Of a DNA stretch of 64,000 bases, positions 37,774-45,896 are shown piece by piece. The stretch is from positions 397,268-461,267 of the forward strand of contig LT160593.1 of the NCBI GenBank assembly GCA_900049755.1, read 5' to 3'. Position 1 is the first letter of the stretch. Every line of letters starts with the position of its first letter. The translations under genes and the position numbers were made by a program. This DNA comes from Corynebacterium provencense (lineage in GTDB: Bacteria > Actinomycetota > Actinomycetes > Mycobacteriales > Mycobacteriaceae). The notes under the pieces are model-generated. The model searched no databases and had not been told where the DNA came from. It worked only from the letters and a program-made list of their open reading frames with translations.

Positions 37774-39487
37774 ATGACCACTTTCCTTCCCGACACCAGC
37801 ACCCGCCCCGGCCCCGCCCGGGTGAACCACCGGGTGGTCAACCAGTCCGCCCCCCGGGTGGACGTCAACGAGTACACCTCCGACACCGCCCTCGTCGAAG
37901 CCGTCATCGCCTTCGGCCCCGGCAGTGCCGCCGGCACCGCAGCAGAGTCCACGGCCGCGCACGCAGCCCTCACCCGCATCGGCGCCGAGGTCGCGACCGC
38001 CTCGTACCAGCACGACGCCGACCTGTCCAACCGGATCAGCCCGGTCCACCACTCACACGACCGCTGGGGCAACCGGGTCGACCACATCGAGTTCCACCCC
38101 GCCTACCACCGCATCATGGGATACTCGGTGGGCCAGGGACTCCACACCTCCGCCTGGGCGAATCCCGGACCCGGCGCCAACGTCCTGCGTGCCGCCGGCT
38201 TCATGCTCGTCAGCCAGATCGAGGCAGGTCACGGATGCCCGGTGTCCATGACCCACGCCGTGGTCCCCGCCCTGCGCAGAAGCCCGGAGCTCGCAGAATT
38301 CTGGGAACCGAAACTCCTCTCCACGGTCTACGACCCCGAACTCCGGGACCCGGCGACCAAACAGTCCGCGATCTTCGGTATGGCCATGACCGAGAAGCAG
38401 GGCGGGTCGGATGTCCGGGCGAACACCACACGCGCCGTCCCCAACTCCGACGGTACCTGGTCTCTCACCGGCCACAAGTGGTTCTGCTCGGCACCGCAGT
38501 CCGACGCCTTCCTCGTCCTCGCCCAGACCTCCGACCCCCTCGACCCGGACTCCCGCCGGGACGCCCTGAGTTGCTTCCTCGTGCCCCGCATCCTCCCCGG
38601 CGGTGAGCGAAACCCCTTCTACGTCCAGCGCCTCAAGGACAAGCTCGGCAACCGGTCGAACTCCTCCTCCGAGATCGAACTCGACGCCACCGTCGGCTGG
38701 CTCGTCGGCGAGCAGGGCCGCGGCGTCCCGACCATCATCGAGATGGTCAACCGCACCCGGCTGGACTGCATCATCGGCTCCGCCGCCGGACTGCGCCAGG
38801 GGGTCCGCCCGGCACCGTGCGGCGTTCGGCGCCACCCTCATCGACCAGCCGGCGATGGTCAACGTCATCGCCGACCTGCAGCTCGAGAGCGAGGCGGCGA
38901 CGTGGACGGCCGTGCGTCTGGCGTCCGCCCATGACGCCCCCGACACCGGCCACGAGGCCGACTTCCGGCGCCTCGCCACCGCCGTGGCGAAGTACTGGGT
39001 GTGCAAACGCGGTCCCCACCACGCCTACGAGTCGCTGGAATGTCTCGGCGGCAACGGCTATACCGAACTGTTCCCCATGGCCCGCCGCCTGCGCGAAGCC
39101 CCGGTCAACGCGGTGTGGGAGGGCTCCGGCAACGTCATCGCCCTGGACGTGCTGCGCGCCCTGGCGAAGCAGCCGGCGGCCGCCGAGGCCTTCCTCGCCG
39201 AGATGTCCACCACCCTCGGCACCGACGAACGGTATGACGCCCAGTTCCGCCGCATGCACGCCCTGCTGGAGGCGGCGTCCTCCGATCCGGGGTCGGCGGC
39301 GGGGCTCGCACGGCAGCTCATCGAGGCCCTGGCCCTGACGCTGCAGGCCCAGGTCCTGCTGACCCACGCCCCGGCACCCGTGGCCACCGCATTCCTGGCG
39401 GGACGCCTCGACCCCACGACCCGTGGCATGGAGTACGGCACCCTCCCGGCGGAGGTGGACCTCGGCGCCCTGGTCGACCGGGCCTGA
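37774..39487 (+). pseudogene. AidB-like acyl-CoA dehydrogenase with internal frameshift
   Basis: A flavin-dependent acyl-CoA dehydrogenase homologue of the AidB branch: FGMAMTEKQGGSDVRANTTR (about residue 208) binds FAD, and HKWFCSAPQSDAFLVLAQ and the late block CLGGNGYTELFPMARR are well conserved. Translation begins at ATG 37774, behind AGGGAG. Near 38800-38820, after GLRQGV, the frame changes: the N-terminal frame ends in missense up to 38934, while the conserved RHRAAFGATLIDQPAMVN continues in another frame to 39487. Several residues seem missing at the junction, consistent with a small deletion. Either a true mutation or a sequencing error; otherwise both halves look well preserved. Confidence 0.8.
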
Positions 39488-39509
39488 AGGCACCGGCGGC
39501 CGGCGGACC

Positions 39510-41066
39510 CTACTTCACCGCGGCGGTGGCGTCCCCGCGGTCGGAGACGACCTCACTGCGCCCCCGCGGAGAGTCGATCTTCAGCACCAGTGCCATGACC
39601 AGCACGACCGCGGCGATCGCGAAGCCCATCCAGAACGCCATCTGCACCCCGTCGATCATCGGGCCGAACGGTGGAGCCGAGGTGGAATGGGAGACGCCGA
39701 TGCTCATCACCGCGACGAAGAGCGCGGTACCTGCTGCGCCGGCCAGCTGCTGCAGCGTGTTGAGGATCGAGGAGCCGTGCGCCGACAGGTGCAGAGGCAC
39801 CGCCGCGAGGGCGTTCGACATCAGCGGAGTCATGAGGAAGGCCATGCCGATGTTGAGCAGCAGTGCGCATCCGATGAGGAACCACACGTTCTTCCCCTCG
39901 TCCAGGGTCATCATCAACAGCATTGCTGCCACCAGGGCCACAGCACCGGGGATGATCAGCGGACGGGTTCCCTTTGCATCGTAGATCCGCCCCGCGACGG
40001 GGCCGAGGGCTCCCATGACGATACCGCCGGGCAGGGTCACCAGACCCGTCTGCAACGGTGACAGCCCCAGGACACTCTGCGCGAAGATCGGCATGAGGAT
40101 GATGAACCCGAACAGGGTGCAGAACGCCAGCAGCATCAGAGCGAGAGACAGTACGTACTCCCGGGTCCGCAGTGGTGTGGTGTTCATCAGGGGAACCACC
40201 GGTTCACCGGCTGCCTCCCCCGCCATCAGAGCACTCTGGCGACGGAAGAACACGGTGAGTACCACTGCGCCCACAATAAGGAACACCACCGACTGGGTAG
40301 GGAACCCGTCGGCCAGCTCGGACAGTTTCGACAGGCCGTAGATGGTCGCGGCGAAGCCGACTGCTGACAGCACGGCGGAGGGGATGTCGAACGGGGGGCG
40401 GGACGTCGGCTGGAAGGAACGCATCTGCAGTCCGCCGATGACCAGGACTACCACCCCCAGCAGGATCATCGTCCCGAAGATCCACCGCCAGTCGGCGATC
40501 TCCAGGACAACTCCGGCATAGGTCGGCCCCACAGCAGGTCCCACCGCCATGACAATGCCGACAAGCCCCATCATCGCTCCGCGGCGCTCGACCGGGACTA
40601 GCACCATAATGGTGGTCATCAGCATGGGCATGACCAGTGCGGTACCGGCCGCCTGAACAACTCTGGCGAGCAGCAGCAGACCGAACACCGGAGCAACGGT
40701 GGCGATAACACTTCCGACGGTGAACAGTCCGACGGCGACGATGAACAACACCCGTCCGGGTACTCGGGCCATGAGGTAACCGGTCATCGGGATGACAACC
40801 GCCATCGTCAGCATGAACGCGGTGGTGAGCCACTGGGCGGTGTCCGCGCCGACCTCGAACTCCAGCATGAGGTCCGGGAGGGCGTTGGACAGGGTCGTCT
40901 CGTTGAGGATCATCACGAACGCGGCCATCACGAGGATGCCGATGAGCAGTCCCGGGCGACCGGGCCTGTCCCGGGCGGTGGTGGACTGCTCCGGTGATGT
41001 CGGTGAAGCAGACGACGGAGAGGAGATAGATACTTTCTTCGCAGAAGAACTGGGAGATTCAGACAT
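39510..41066 (-). CDS. MFS multidrug exporter, DHA2 (14-helix) type
   Basis: A 518-residue proton-driven exporter. After a Ser-rich cytoplasmic N-terminus of about 35 residues come about 14 hydrophobic segments. The motif LMARVPGRVLF corresponds to the loop 2-3 region and AAGTALVMPMLMTTIM with GLVGIVMAVGPAVGPTYAG (motif C) marks an antiporter of the EmrB/QacA type. It converges with the AidB-like gene. No regulator is adjacent. Substrate is unknown; drugs, lipids or fatty acids are possible. Confidence 0.9.
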   Translation of the reverse strand: MSESPSSSAKKVSISSPSSASPTSPEQSTTARDRPGRPGLLIGILVMAAFVMILNETTLSNALPDLMLEFEVGADTAQWLTTAFMLTMAVVIPMTGYLMARVPGRVLFIVAVGLFTVGSVIATVAPVFGLLLLARVVQAAGTALVMPMLMTTIMVLVPVERRGAMMGLVGIVMAVGPAVGPTYAGVVLEIADWRWIFGTMILLGVVVLVIGGLQMRSFQPTSRPPFDIPSAVLSAVGFAATIYGLSKLSELADGFPTQSVVFLIVGAVVLTVFFRRQSALMAGEAAGEPVVPLMNTTPLRTREYVLSLALMLLAFCTLFGFIILMPIFAQSVLGLSPLQTGLVTLPGGIVMGALGPVAGRIYDAKGTRPLIIPGAVALVAAMLLMMTLDEGKNVWFLIGCALLLNIGMAFLMTPLMSNALAAVPLHLSAHGSSILNTLQQLAGAAGTALFVAVMSIGVSHSTSAPPFGPMIDGVQMAFWMGFAIAAVVLVMALVLKIDSPRGRSEVVSDRGDATAAVK

Positions 41067-41415
41067 GGTCTGGAAGGGTCACGCTTTCCATGCTCGGCCT
41101 GGGCACCGTGTACTGCGGTGCGTCAGTGTGGGGAGGCCCCCGGGAAACTCACGGGAACCTGCCGGGCGTGCCGGCTCCGGGCCGGGCGGAGCGGCAGACA
41201 CGGGCATCCAGTATAACACCCGTCCGGGGGTGCACAAATCGGACGACGACAGTGAAACCGCAGGTTAACAGGTGCAGAACTGTGGAAAGCCGGCTGCCGT
41301 GGTGGCACACCTGCCACTCACCTGCACCGGGACGCCGAAACACAGGTGAACGCCGAGAAACACCGTGCGGACCCCTCAGGAAAACCCTCAGGCGACAGTT
41401 CTCCCGGTGGGGTGG
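41067..41415. other. intergenic region, MFS promoter side
   Basis: No gene was recognised in these about 350 bp between the exporter start and the stop of the PspA-like gene. The stretch contains a moderately AT-rich patch near 41210-41225 that may be part of the exporter promoter. Frames here resemble antisense DNA. Confidence 0.5.
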
Positions 41416-42324
41416 TCAGCGGGTGGTCTTCTCCCCCGGAGCGTCCGTGGCCGGGGTGTCCGCACCCGGCGCGTCCTCACCCGCGGCGTCCTCCGCCTCA
41501 GCGTCGACGACACCGGGACCCGTTGTCTCCGGCGCCGCCTCAACGGCAGCCCGGGCATCTCCCCCTGTCACGGCGGACCGGCCGGGCGCCGCGGATTCTA
41601 CGGTCCCCGCCATCTCCGCGCGGATCTGCTCCAGCCGGCTGGCGGCGGCAGAATCACGGCCGGACTGCTCGATCTCCGCCATCCGGCTGGCCGCACTGTT
41701 CTCGAAGAGTTCCTGCGCACCGAGGGCGTTGGCGTACCGGGCCTCGATACGGGCGCGGACGCCGTCGAGCGTGGGAACCGAGTCATCCGCCTGGATCCCC
41801 TGCATCGACTGCATGGCCTGGCTGGACGCCTCCTGCATCTTCGCCTGGTCGACCTGGGCGCGCAGCTGGTCGATCTGCGCGAGCTGCTCCTGGAGACGGG
41901 TCGCCGACTGCTCCTGCTGCTGCCTCGCCTGCTCGGCGGCCTGGACAGCCTGTGCGTACAGCTGCTTGGTCTGTTCGATCTGCTGCTCGACCGTGACGAG
42001 CTGGGTGGCGAAGATCTCCGCCGTGTTCGCCAGCTCCGTCGCTTTCGCAGTGTCACCGGCGGAGGTCGCCGCATCTGCCTGACTGATCGCGGTGCGGGTG
42101 TTGCTCTCCAGAGCCTCACGGTCCTTGACCAGCCTGTCGAGCTGCATCTCCAGCTGGTTACGGTTGCCGATGATCTTCGCGGCGGAATCCGTGATCTGCT
42201 GGTGCTGCTTCCTCGCCGCCTCGGTAGCCTGCTGGATCTGCACCTTGGGGTCGGCGTTCTCATCGATCTTCATGTCCAGGGACTGCATGAGGTACTTCCA
42301 GCCCTTGGAAAAAGGATTCGCCAT
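41416..42324 (-). CDS. PspA/IM30-family membrane-stress protein
   Basis: A 302-residue protein that begins with MANPFSKGWKYLMQSLDMKI, resembling the amphipathic first helix of the PspA family, followed by a long coiled coil rich in Gln, Ala and Glu (about residues 35-220). PspA proteins assemble on the inner face of the membrane and protect it under envelope stress. The last about 70 residues are Ala/Pro/Glu-rich and probably disordered, an extension seen in actinobacterial members. ATG 42324 follows GGGAG at 5 nt. It lies downstream of the thioredoxin gene and may be co-transcribed. Confidence 0.88.
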   Translation of the reverse strand: MANPFSKGWKYLMQSLDMKIDENADPKVQIQQATEAARKQHQQITDSAAKIIGNRNQLEMQLDRLVKDREALESNTRTAISQADAATSAGDTAKATELANTAEIFATQLVTVEQQIEQTKQLYAQAVQAAEQARQQQEQSATRLQEQLAQIDQLRAQVDQAKMQEASSQAMQSMQGIQADDSVPTLDGVRARIEARYANALGAQELFENSAASRMAEIEQSGRDSAAASRLEQIRAEMAGTVESAAPGRSAVTGGDARAAVEAAPETTGPGVVDAEAEDAAGEDAPGADTPATDAPGEKTTR

Positions 42325-42395
42325 GGTAGCTCCCGATGGTCGGAGGGTATGTGTGCTGTCCAGGATAAACACTTACCGCCCACCGGGGGTGGGAG

Positions 42396-42770
42396 TTACT
42401 CTCCCTGGGCACCCTGCTGCTCGGCGACCTTCTGGCGTACCTCGTCCATGTCCAGACCCTCGACCTGGGCGATGAGGTCCTTCAACGCCTTGGGAGGAAG
42501 GGCTCCGGCGTCGCGGTAGACGAGGATGCCGTCACGGAAGGCCATGAGGGTGGGGATGGACTGGATCTGCAGTCCCGCGGCGAGCTCCTGGTTGGCCTCG
42601 GTGTCGATCTTGCCGAATACGTGGTCGGGGTACTCCTCGGAAACCTGTTCGTACACCGGGCTGAAACGCTTGCAGGGGCCGCACCAGTCGGCCCAGAAGT
42701 CCAGGAGGACGATCCCGTCCTTGTCGATGGTGTCCCTGAAATTCTCGGAGGTGATCGTCTGGGTGCTCAT
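42396..42770 (-). CDS. trxA: thioredoxin
   Basis: A 124-residue thioredoxin with the redox motif WADWCGPCKRFSP (Cys at about residues 31 and 34) and the cis-proline region QSIPTLMAFRDG. The C-terminal about 15 residues are acidic and Gln-rich, slightly longer than in E. coli TrxA. It reduces protein disulfides in the cytoplasm using thioredoxin reductase. The usual trxB neighbour is absent, so this is probably a secondary thioredoxin. Confidence 0.93.
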   Translation of the reverse strand: MSTQTITSENFRDTIDKDGIVLLDFWADWCGPCKRFSPVYEQVSEEYPDHVFGKIDTEANQELAAGLQIQSIPTLMAFRDGILVYRDAGALPPKALKDLIAQVEGLDMDEVRQKVAEQQGAQGE

Positions 42771-42951
42771 GCCTGGTCCTTTCGGAGATCCATGTCTGGG
42801 GTCGTTACATCATCTGTAACAGTCGCGTCGGCGTAGGTATTCCCGTGCTTCTTCCCGGGGTACCGCTGGCGCAGGGGTTTCGGTCCAGCTTACTGCCAGT
42901 TTCGGCCGTTTGCCGGACACGACCAGCACGTGGCAGGTACTCTCTGCGCAC

Positions 42952-43461
42952 ATGATCCCCCAGGCGTCCTCCCCCGAGCCCACTCCCCTGCTGAAACTCT
43001 GGGGACGGTGCAACTCGTCTGCCCCGCTTCGCGGTCTGTTCTCCCTCGGTTATGCCCTCAAGGCCCCCTATTTCCGCACCGTCAGCCCCCGGGTGCGGGT
43101 CGTCGAGCCCGGGCGTGCTGTGGTCCGGGTCGGAAAGTGGTGGGGTGTCACCAACCATATCGGGACCTTCCACGTCATAGCCGCACTCAACGGTGCCGAG
43201 GCGGCGATGGGCCTGGTCTGCGAGGCCTCGGTTCCGACCACCCACCGGTGGATCCCGCGCAGCATGCGGGCGGACTACCCGGCGAAGTCCACCGGGGGAC
43301 TGACCGTCACCGCCACCCTCGACCTGCCCGACTTCTCCACGATCACCCGGGAGACCGGCGGCTCACTGCACACGGTGAAGGTCACTTTCATCGACGACGC
43401 GGGTGTCGAACCTGTCACCGCGGAAATCGACGTGTGGATCTCCGCTAAGAGAGCCTCCTAA
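42952..43461 (+). CDS. DUF4442 hot-dog-fold protein
   Basis: A 169-residue protein of the DUF4442 hot-dog group, related to acyl-CoA thioesterases. Conserved stretches are VRVGKWWGVTNHIGTFHVIAALNGAEAAMG (helix of the hot-dog fold starting near HVIAALN) and RADYPAKSTGGLTVTA. The ATG at 42952 is used because the earlier frame lacks conservation and a binding site. Members are often proposed to hydrolyse or bind acyl-thioesters; no catalytic residue can be assigned with confidence. Confidence 0.75.
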   Translation: MIPQASSPEPTPLLKLWGRCNSSAPLRGLFSLGYALKAPYFRTVSPRVRVVEPGRAVVRVGKWWGVTNHIGTFHVIAALNGAEAAMGLVCEASVPTTHRWIPRSMRADYPAKSTGGLTVTATLDLPDFSTITRETGGSLHTVKVTFIDDAGVEPVTAEIDVWISAKRAS

Positions 43462-43545
43462 ACCAGGTTGTTGATGCGAAGTATCGCGACTCTGTCCGAC
43501 TTCCGGGACGATGAGGATGAAGGTAGGATGTCGATCAGTTTCTGA

Positions 43546-43566
43546 GGTGTCTCCCTCGGAGACACC
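43546..43566. terminator. strong hairpin upstream of crcB
   Basis: A perfect 9-bp stem, GGTGTCTCC (43546-43554) and GGAGACACC (43558-43566), with a 3-nt loop, 85 bp after the DUF4442 gene. There is no T run, so it may be a factor-assisted terminator or an mRNA structure in the crcB leader. Confidence 0.5.
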
Positions 43567-43673
43567 GGCAGTGGGGCTTGCCGTACCCAACCTCGGTTCG
43601 CATCATGTGCGATTTACCCCCGACAACAGTCCCTACCGTCTGTACATTACGTGTATCTGAAGGTGGGATAGCT

Positions 43674-44105
43674 GTGTATCTGCAACCTCGACTCATTGCA
43701 TTGGTCCTGGTCGGTGGCACCATAGGAGTTGCTGTCAGGGAGGGGCTGGTGCTCGCGTTCCCCTACAGCGGCATCCCCTGGCTGATCACCGTGATCAACA
43801 TCATCGGCGCGTTCCTCCTGGGTCTCATTCTGGAACTGCTTCCCCGTTTCGGTGACGACACCGGAGGACGCTGTGCTTTCAGACTCTTTGCAGGAACGGG
43901 GGTCATGGGGGGTTTTACCACCTACAGTGCTTTGGCCACGGACACTGCCCGCCTCTCCGCTGAGGGTTTGACAGCCGACGGAATCAGCTATGCCGTCGTG
44001 TCCGTCGTTTCAGGCATTGTGGCCGCAGGCGCAGGTATGATAGCAGCCAGAGGCGTCCGGAGTGCTCCACATCACGAGGTGACGGACGGAGATGACGCCC
44101 GGTGA
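43674..44105 (+). CDS. crcB: CrcB/Fluc fluoride channel subunit 1
   Basis: A 143-residue membrane protein with four hydrophobic segments. GGTIGVAVREGLV, then INIIGAFLLGLILE, and AGTGVMGGFTTYSALATD are the signatures of Fluc fluoride exporters, the last containing the pore Phe and Thr. GTG 43674 is preferred, behind AAGGTGGGA. The stop overlaps the second crcB by 4 bp (GTGA). Actinobacteria and Firmicutes often encode two different subunits that form a heterodimer, as here. A fluoride riboswitch was sought upstream but not found. Confidence 0.9.
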   Translation: MYLQPRLIALVLVGGTIGVAVREGLVLAFPYSGIPWLITVINIIGAFLLGLILELLPRFGDDTGGRCAFRLFAGTGVMGGFTTYSALATDTARLSAEGLTADGISYAVVSVVSGIVAAGAGMIAARGVRSAPHHEVTDGDDAR

Positions 44106-44503
44106 CACCGATCCTGTTCTGCGCATTGTCGCTGGCCGGCGGTGTAGGCGCAAGCTGCAGATTCGTCATTGACGGCGTGGTCAAAGATCACGTGGTGACA
44201 CGGTTCCCCGGCTCCGCGGGTAGGCTGCCGTGGGCAACATTCCTGATCAACGCCAGCGGCTCCCTGCTAATGGGATTGCTCACGGGGTTTGTCAGCACCG
44301 GTATTCTTGCCCCTGAGTGGCAACAACTGGCCGGGGTCGGCTTTCTCGGTGGGTACACCACATTTTCCACGGCGAGCGTGGAGACTGTGGACCTGCTGCG
44401 ACACGGCAGGAAAATGGCCGGAATGGTCTACGCGGCGGGGACACTGTCAGTGACGGTGCTCGCCGCGGCAGTCGGACTGTGGGCCGGTTCCGCCGCGGTG
44501 TAG
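44102..44503 (+). CDS. crcB: CrcB/Fluc fluoride channel subunit 2
   Basis: A 133-residue partner of the upstream Fluc subunit, with the matching signatures GGVGASCRFVIDGVV, FLINASGSLLMGLLTG and GVGFLGGYTTFSTASVETVDL. Four membrane helices. Start GTG 44102 overlaps the upstream stop, so the two are translated in a fixed ratio. The pair lowers cytoplasmic fluoride by passive export through the membrane. Confidence 0.9.
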   Translation: MTPILFCALSLAGGVGASCRFVIDGVVKDHVVTRFPGSAGRLPWATFLINASGSLLMGLLTGFVSTGILAPEWQQLAGVGFLGGYTTFSTASVETVDLLRHGRKMAGMVYAAGTLSVTVLAAAVGLWAGSAAV

Positions 44504-44534
44504 GACAACCGCGCCGGATACCAGTACCGCCCGG

Positions 44535-45080
44535 TCAGGCGTTCTTGACTGCGGAGACGTCGAAGCTGAGAGTGATCTTGTCCGAGACGAGGACGCCGCC
44601 GGCGTCCAGGGCGGTGTTCCAGTTCAGACCGAAGTCGGAACGCTGGATGGTGACCTGGCCCTCGAAACCGACGCGGGTCTGGCCCCACGGGTCGGTGGCT
44701 TCACCGTCGAAGTCGAAGTCGATGGTGATCGACTTCGTGACGTCCTTGATGGTGAGGTCGCCGGTGACCTCGAGCACGTCATCACCCTTGGCCTTGACCT
44801 CGGTGGAGGTGAAGGTGATCTTCGGGAACTTCTCCACGTCGAAGAAGTCGGCGGACCGGACGTGACCGTCGCGGTCGGCGTTGCGGGTGTCGACGGAGGC
44901 GGCGTCGATCTCGACGTTGATCGAGGCACCCTCCAGGTTCTCGCCGGTGGTGGCCGTGCCGGTGAAGGAGCTGAAGGCGCCGCGGACCTTGGTGACCATG
45001 GCGTGGCGGGCGATGAAGCCGATTTCGGTGTGGGCCGGATCGATGGTGAAGGTGCCGGCGAAGTCGTTGACAGTGCTCAT
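44535..45080 (-). CDS. YceI-family lipid-binding-like protein
   Basis: A 181-residue YceI-domain protein, an extended lipocalin-like barrel that binds isoprenoids or related lipids. Conserved blocks are FTIDPAHTEIGFIARHAMVTKVRGAF, SADFFDVEKFPKITFTST (split in the fold as strands), VTGDLTIKDVTKSI and NWNTALDAGGVLVSDKI. It has no signal peptide, so it is likely cytoplasmic. ATG 45080 follows AAAGGA. It diverges from a MarR regulator, with a palindrome between them, so regulation by MarR is likely. Confidence 0.88.
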   Translation of the reverse strand: MSTVNDFAGTFTIDPAHTEIGFIARHAMVTKVRGAFSSFTGTATTGENLEGASINVEIDAASVDTRNADRDGHVRSADFFDVEKFPKITFTSTEVKAKGDDVLEVTGDLTIKDVTKSITIDFDFDGEATDPWGQTRVGFEGQVTIQRSDFGLNWNTALDAGGVLVSDKITLSFDVSAVKNA

Positions 45081-45166
45081 GATGTGGAGTTCCTTTCGGG
45101 GATGGTTACTTGTCCGTCTCCGCGGAGACTGGACCGCGACGACACGGACCACTGTACACGTTATGT

Positions 45167-45182
45167 AGTTGATATGTCATCT
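45167..45182. promoter_or_regulatory. palindrome in the yceI-marR divergent promoter
   Basis: AGTTGATATGTCATCT is an imperfect inverted repeat (AGTTGA and TCATCT, five of six pairs) in an AT-rich island about 30 bp upstream of the marR start and about 90 bp upstream of yceI. Size and symmetry fit a MarR operator. A repressor site controlling both genes is inferred. Confidence 0.5.
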
Positions 45183-45210
45183 AGTTCCGGAATGTGGTTC
45201 AATCAGAGGT

Positions 45211-45846
45211 ATGAAAGACCCGGACCTCGACATCGACCGCCCCACCGACCGGAACGCCGGCAACGTTTCCGGCGCCGACCCCCGCCCAGCTGCGGACACA
45301 GCCGACGCTACCGCATCCGCCTCACCTGCACAGGGCACGTTCACCGCGCCCGCAGCGGCCGCCGCGGCGTCACCCTCTTCGGCCACCCCCGCAGGAAACT
45401 GGCTCACCGCGGAGGAGCAGCTGTTGTGGCGGCGGTGGCTGAAGGTCGGGACACGGATCCAGGCCAACCTCGCCCGCCAGATGCTCCGGGACAACGGCAT
45501 CTCCATCGCCGACTACGAGGTCCTGGTCAACCTGTCCGAATCCCCCGGGCAACGCATGCGCATCGCCGCACTCGCGGACAAGCTGCAGTGGGACCGCTCC
45601 CGCCTCTCCCACCAGATCACCCGCATGCGCAAGCGCAACCTCGTGGACCGGGAGATGTGCGACTCTGACGGAAGAGGCGCCTTCATCGTGCTGACGCCCG
45701 CCGGTCTCGCCGCGACCGTCGCAGCCGCCCCCGGACACGTCGACACCGTCCGACGCCTCTTCGTCGACCGTCTCTCCCCCACCCAGGCCCGTGACCTGTC
45801 CTCGATCCTGGAGTGTCTCATCGCCCAGTTCGAGAACGCCGACTGA
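45211..45846 (+). CDS. MarR-family transcriptional regulator with disordered N-terminus
   Basis: A 211-residue regulator. The first about 60 residues are Ala/Pro/Asp-rich and low-complexity, an unusual extension. From about residue 62 a normal MarR domain follows: ISIADYEVLVNLSE, the recognition region LADKLQWDRSRLSHQITRM and wing RNLVDREMCDSDGRG. ATG 45211 has AGAGG only 1-2 nt upstream, so the true start might be internal. It is divergent from yceI and probably controls it, responding to a small ligand or oxidant. Confidence 0.85.
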   Translation: MKDPDLDIDRPTDRNAGNVSGADPRPAADTADATASASPAQGTFTAPAAAAAASPSSATPAGNWLTAEEQLLWRRWLKVGTRIQANLARQMLRDNGISIADYEVLVNLSESPGQRMRIAALADKLQWDRSRLSHQITRMRKRNLVDREMCDSDGRGAFIVLTPAGLAATVAAAPGHVDTVRRLFVDRLSPTQARDLSSILECLIAQFENAD

Positions 45847-45896
45847 CAGCCTGGCACCGGTTGGCACTGGCTGACACCGCCTGACCCGGCCCCCCG

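Noticed and set aside
43462-43673. Fluoride riboswitch upstream of the crcB pair
   Set aside because: The conserved pseudoknot segments could not be found; only a plain 9-bp hairpin is present.
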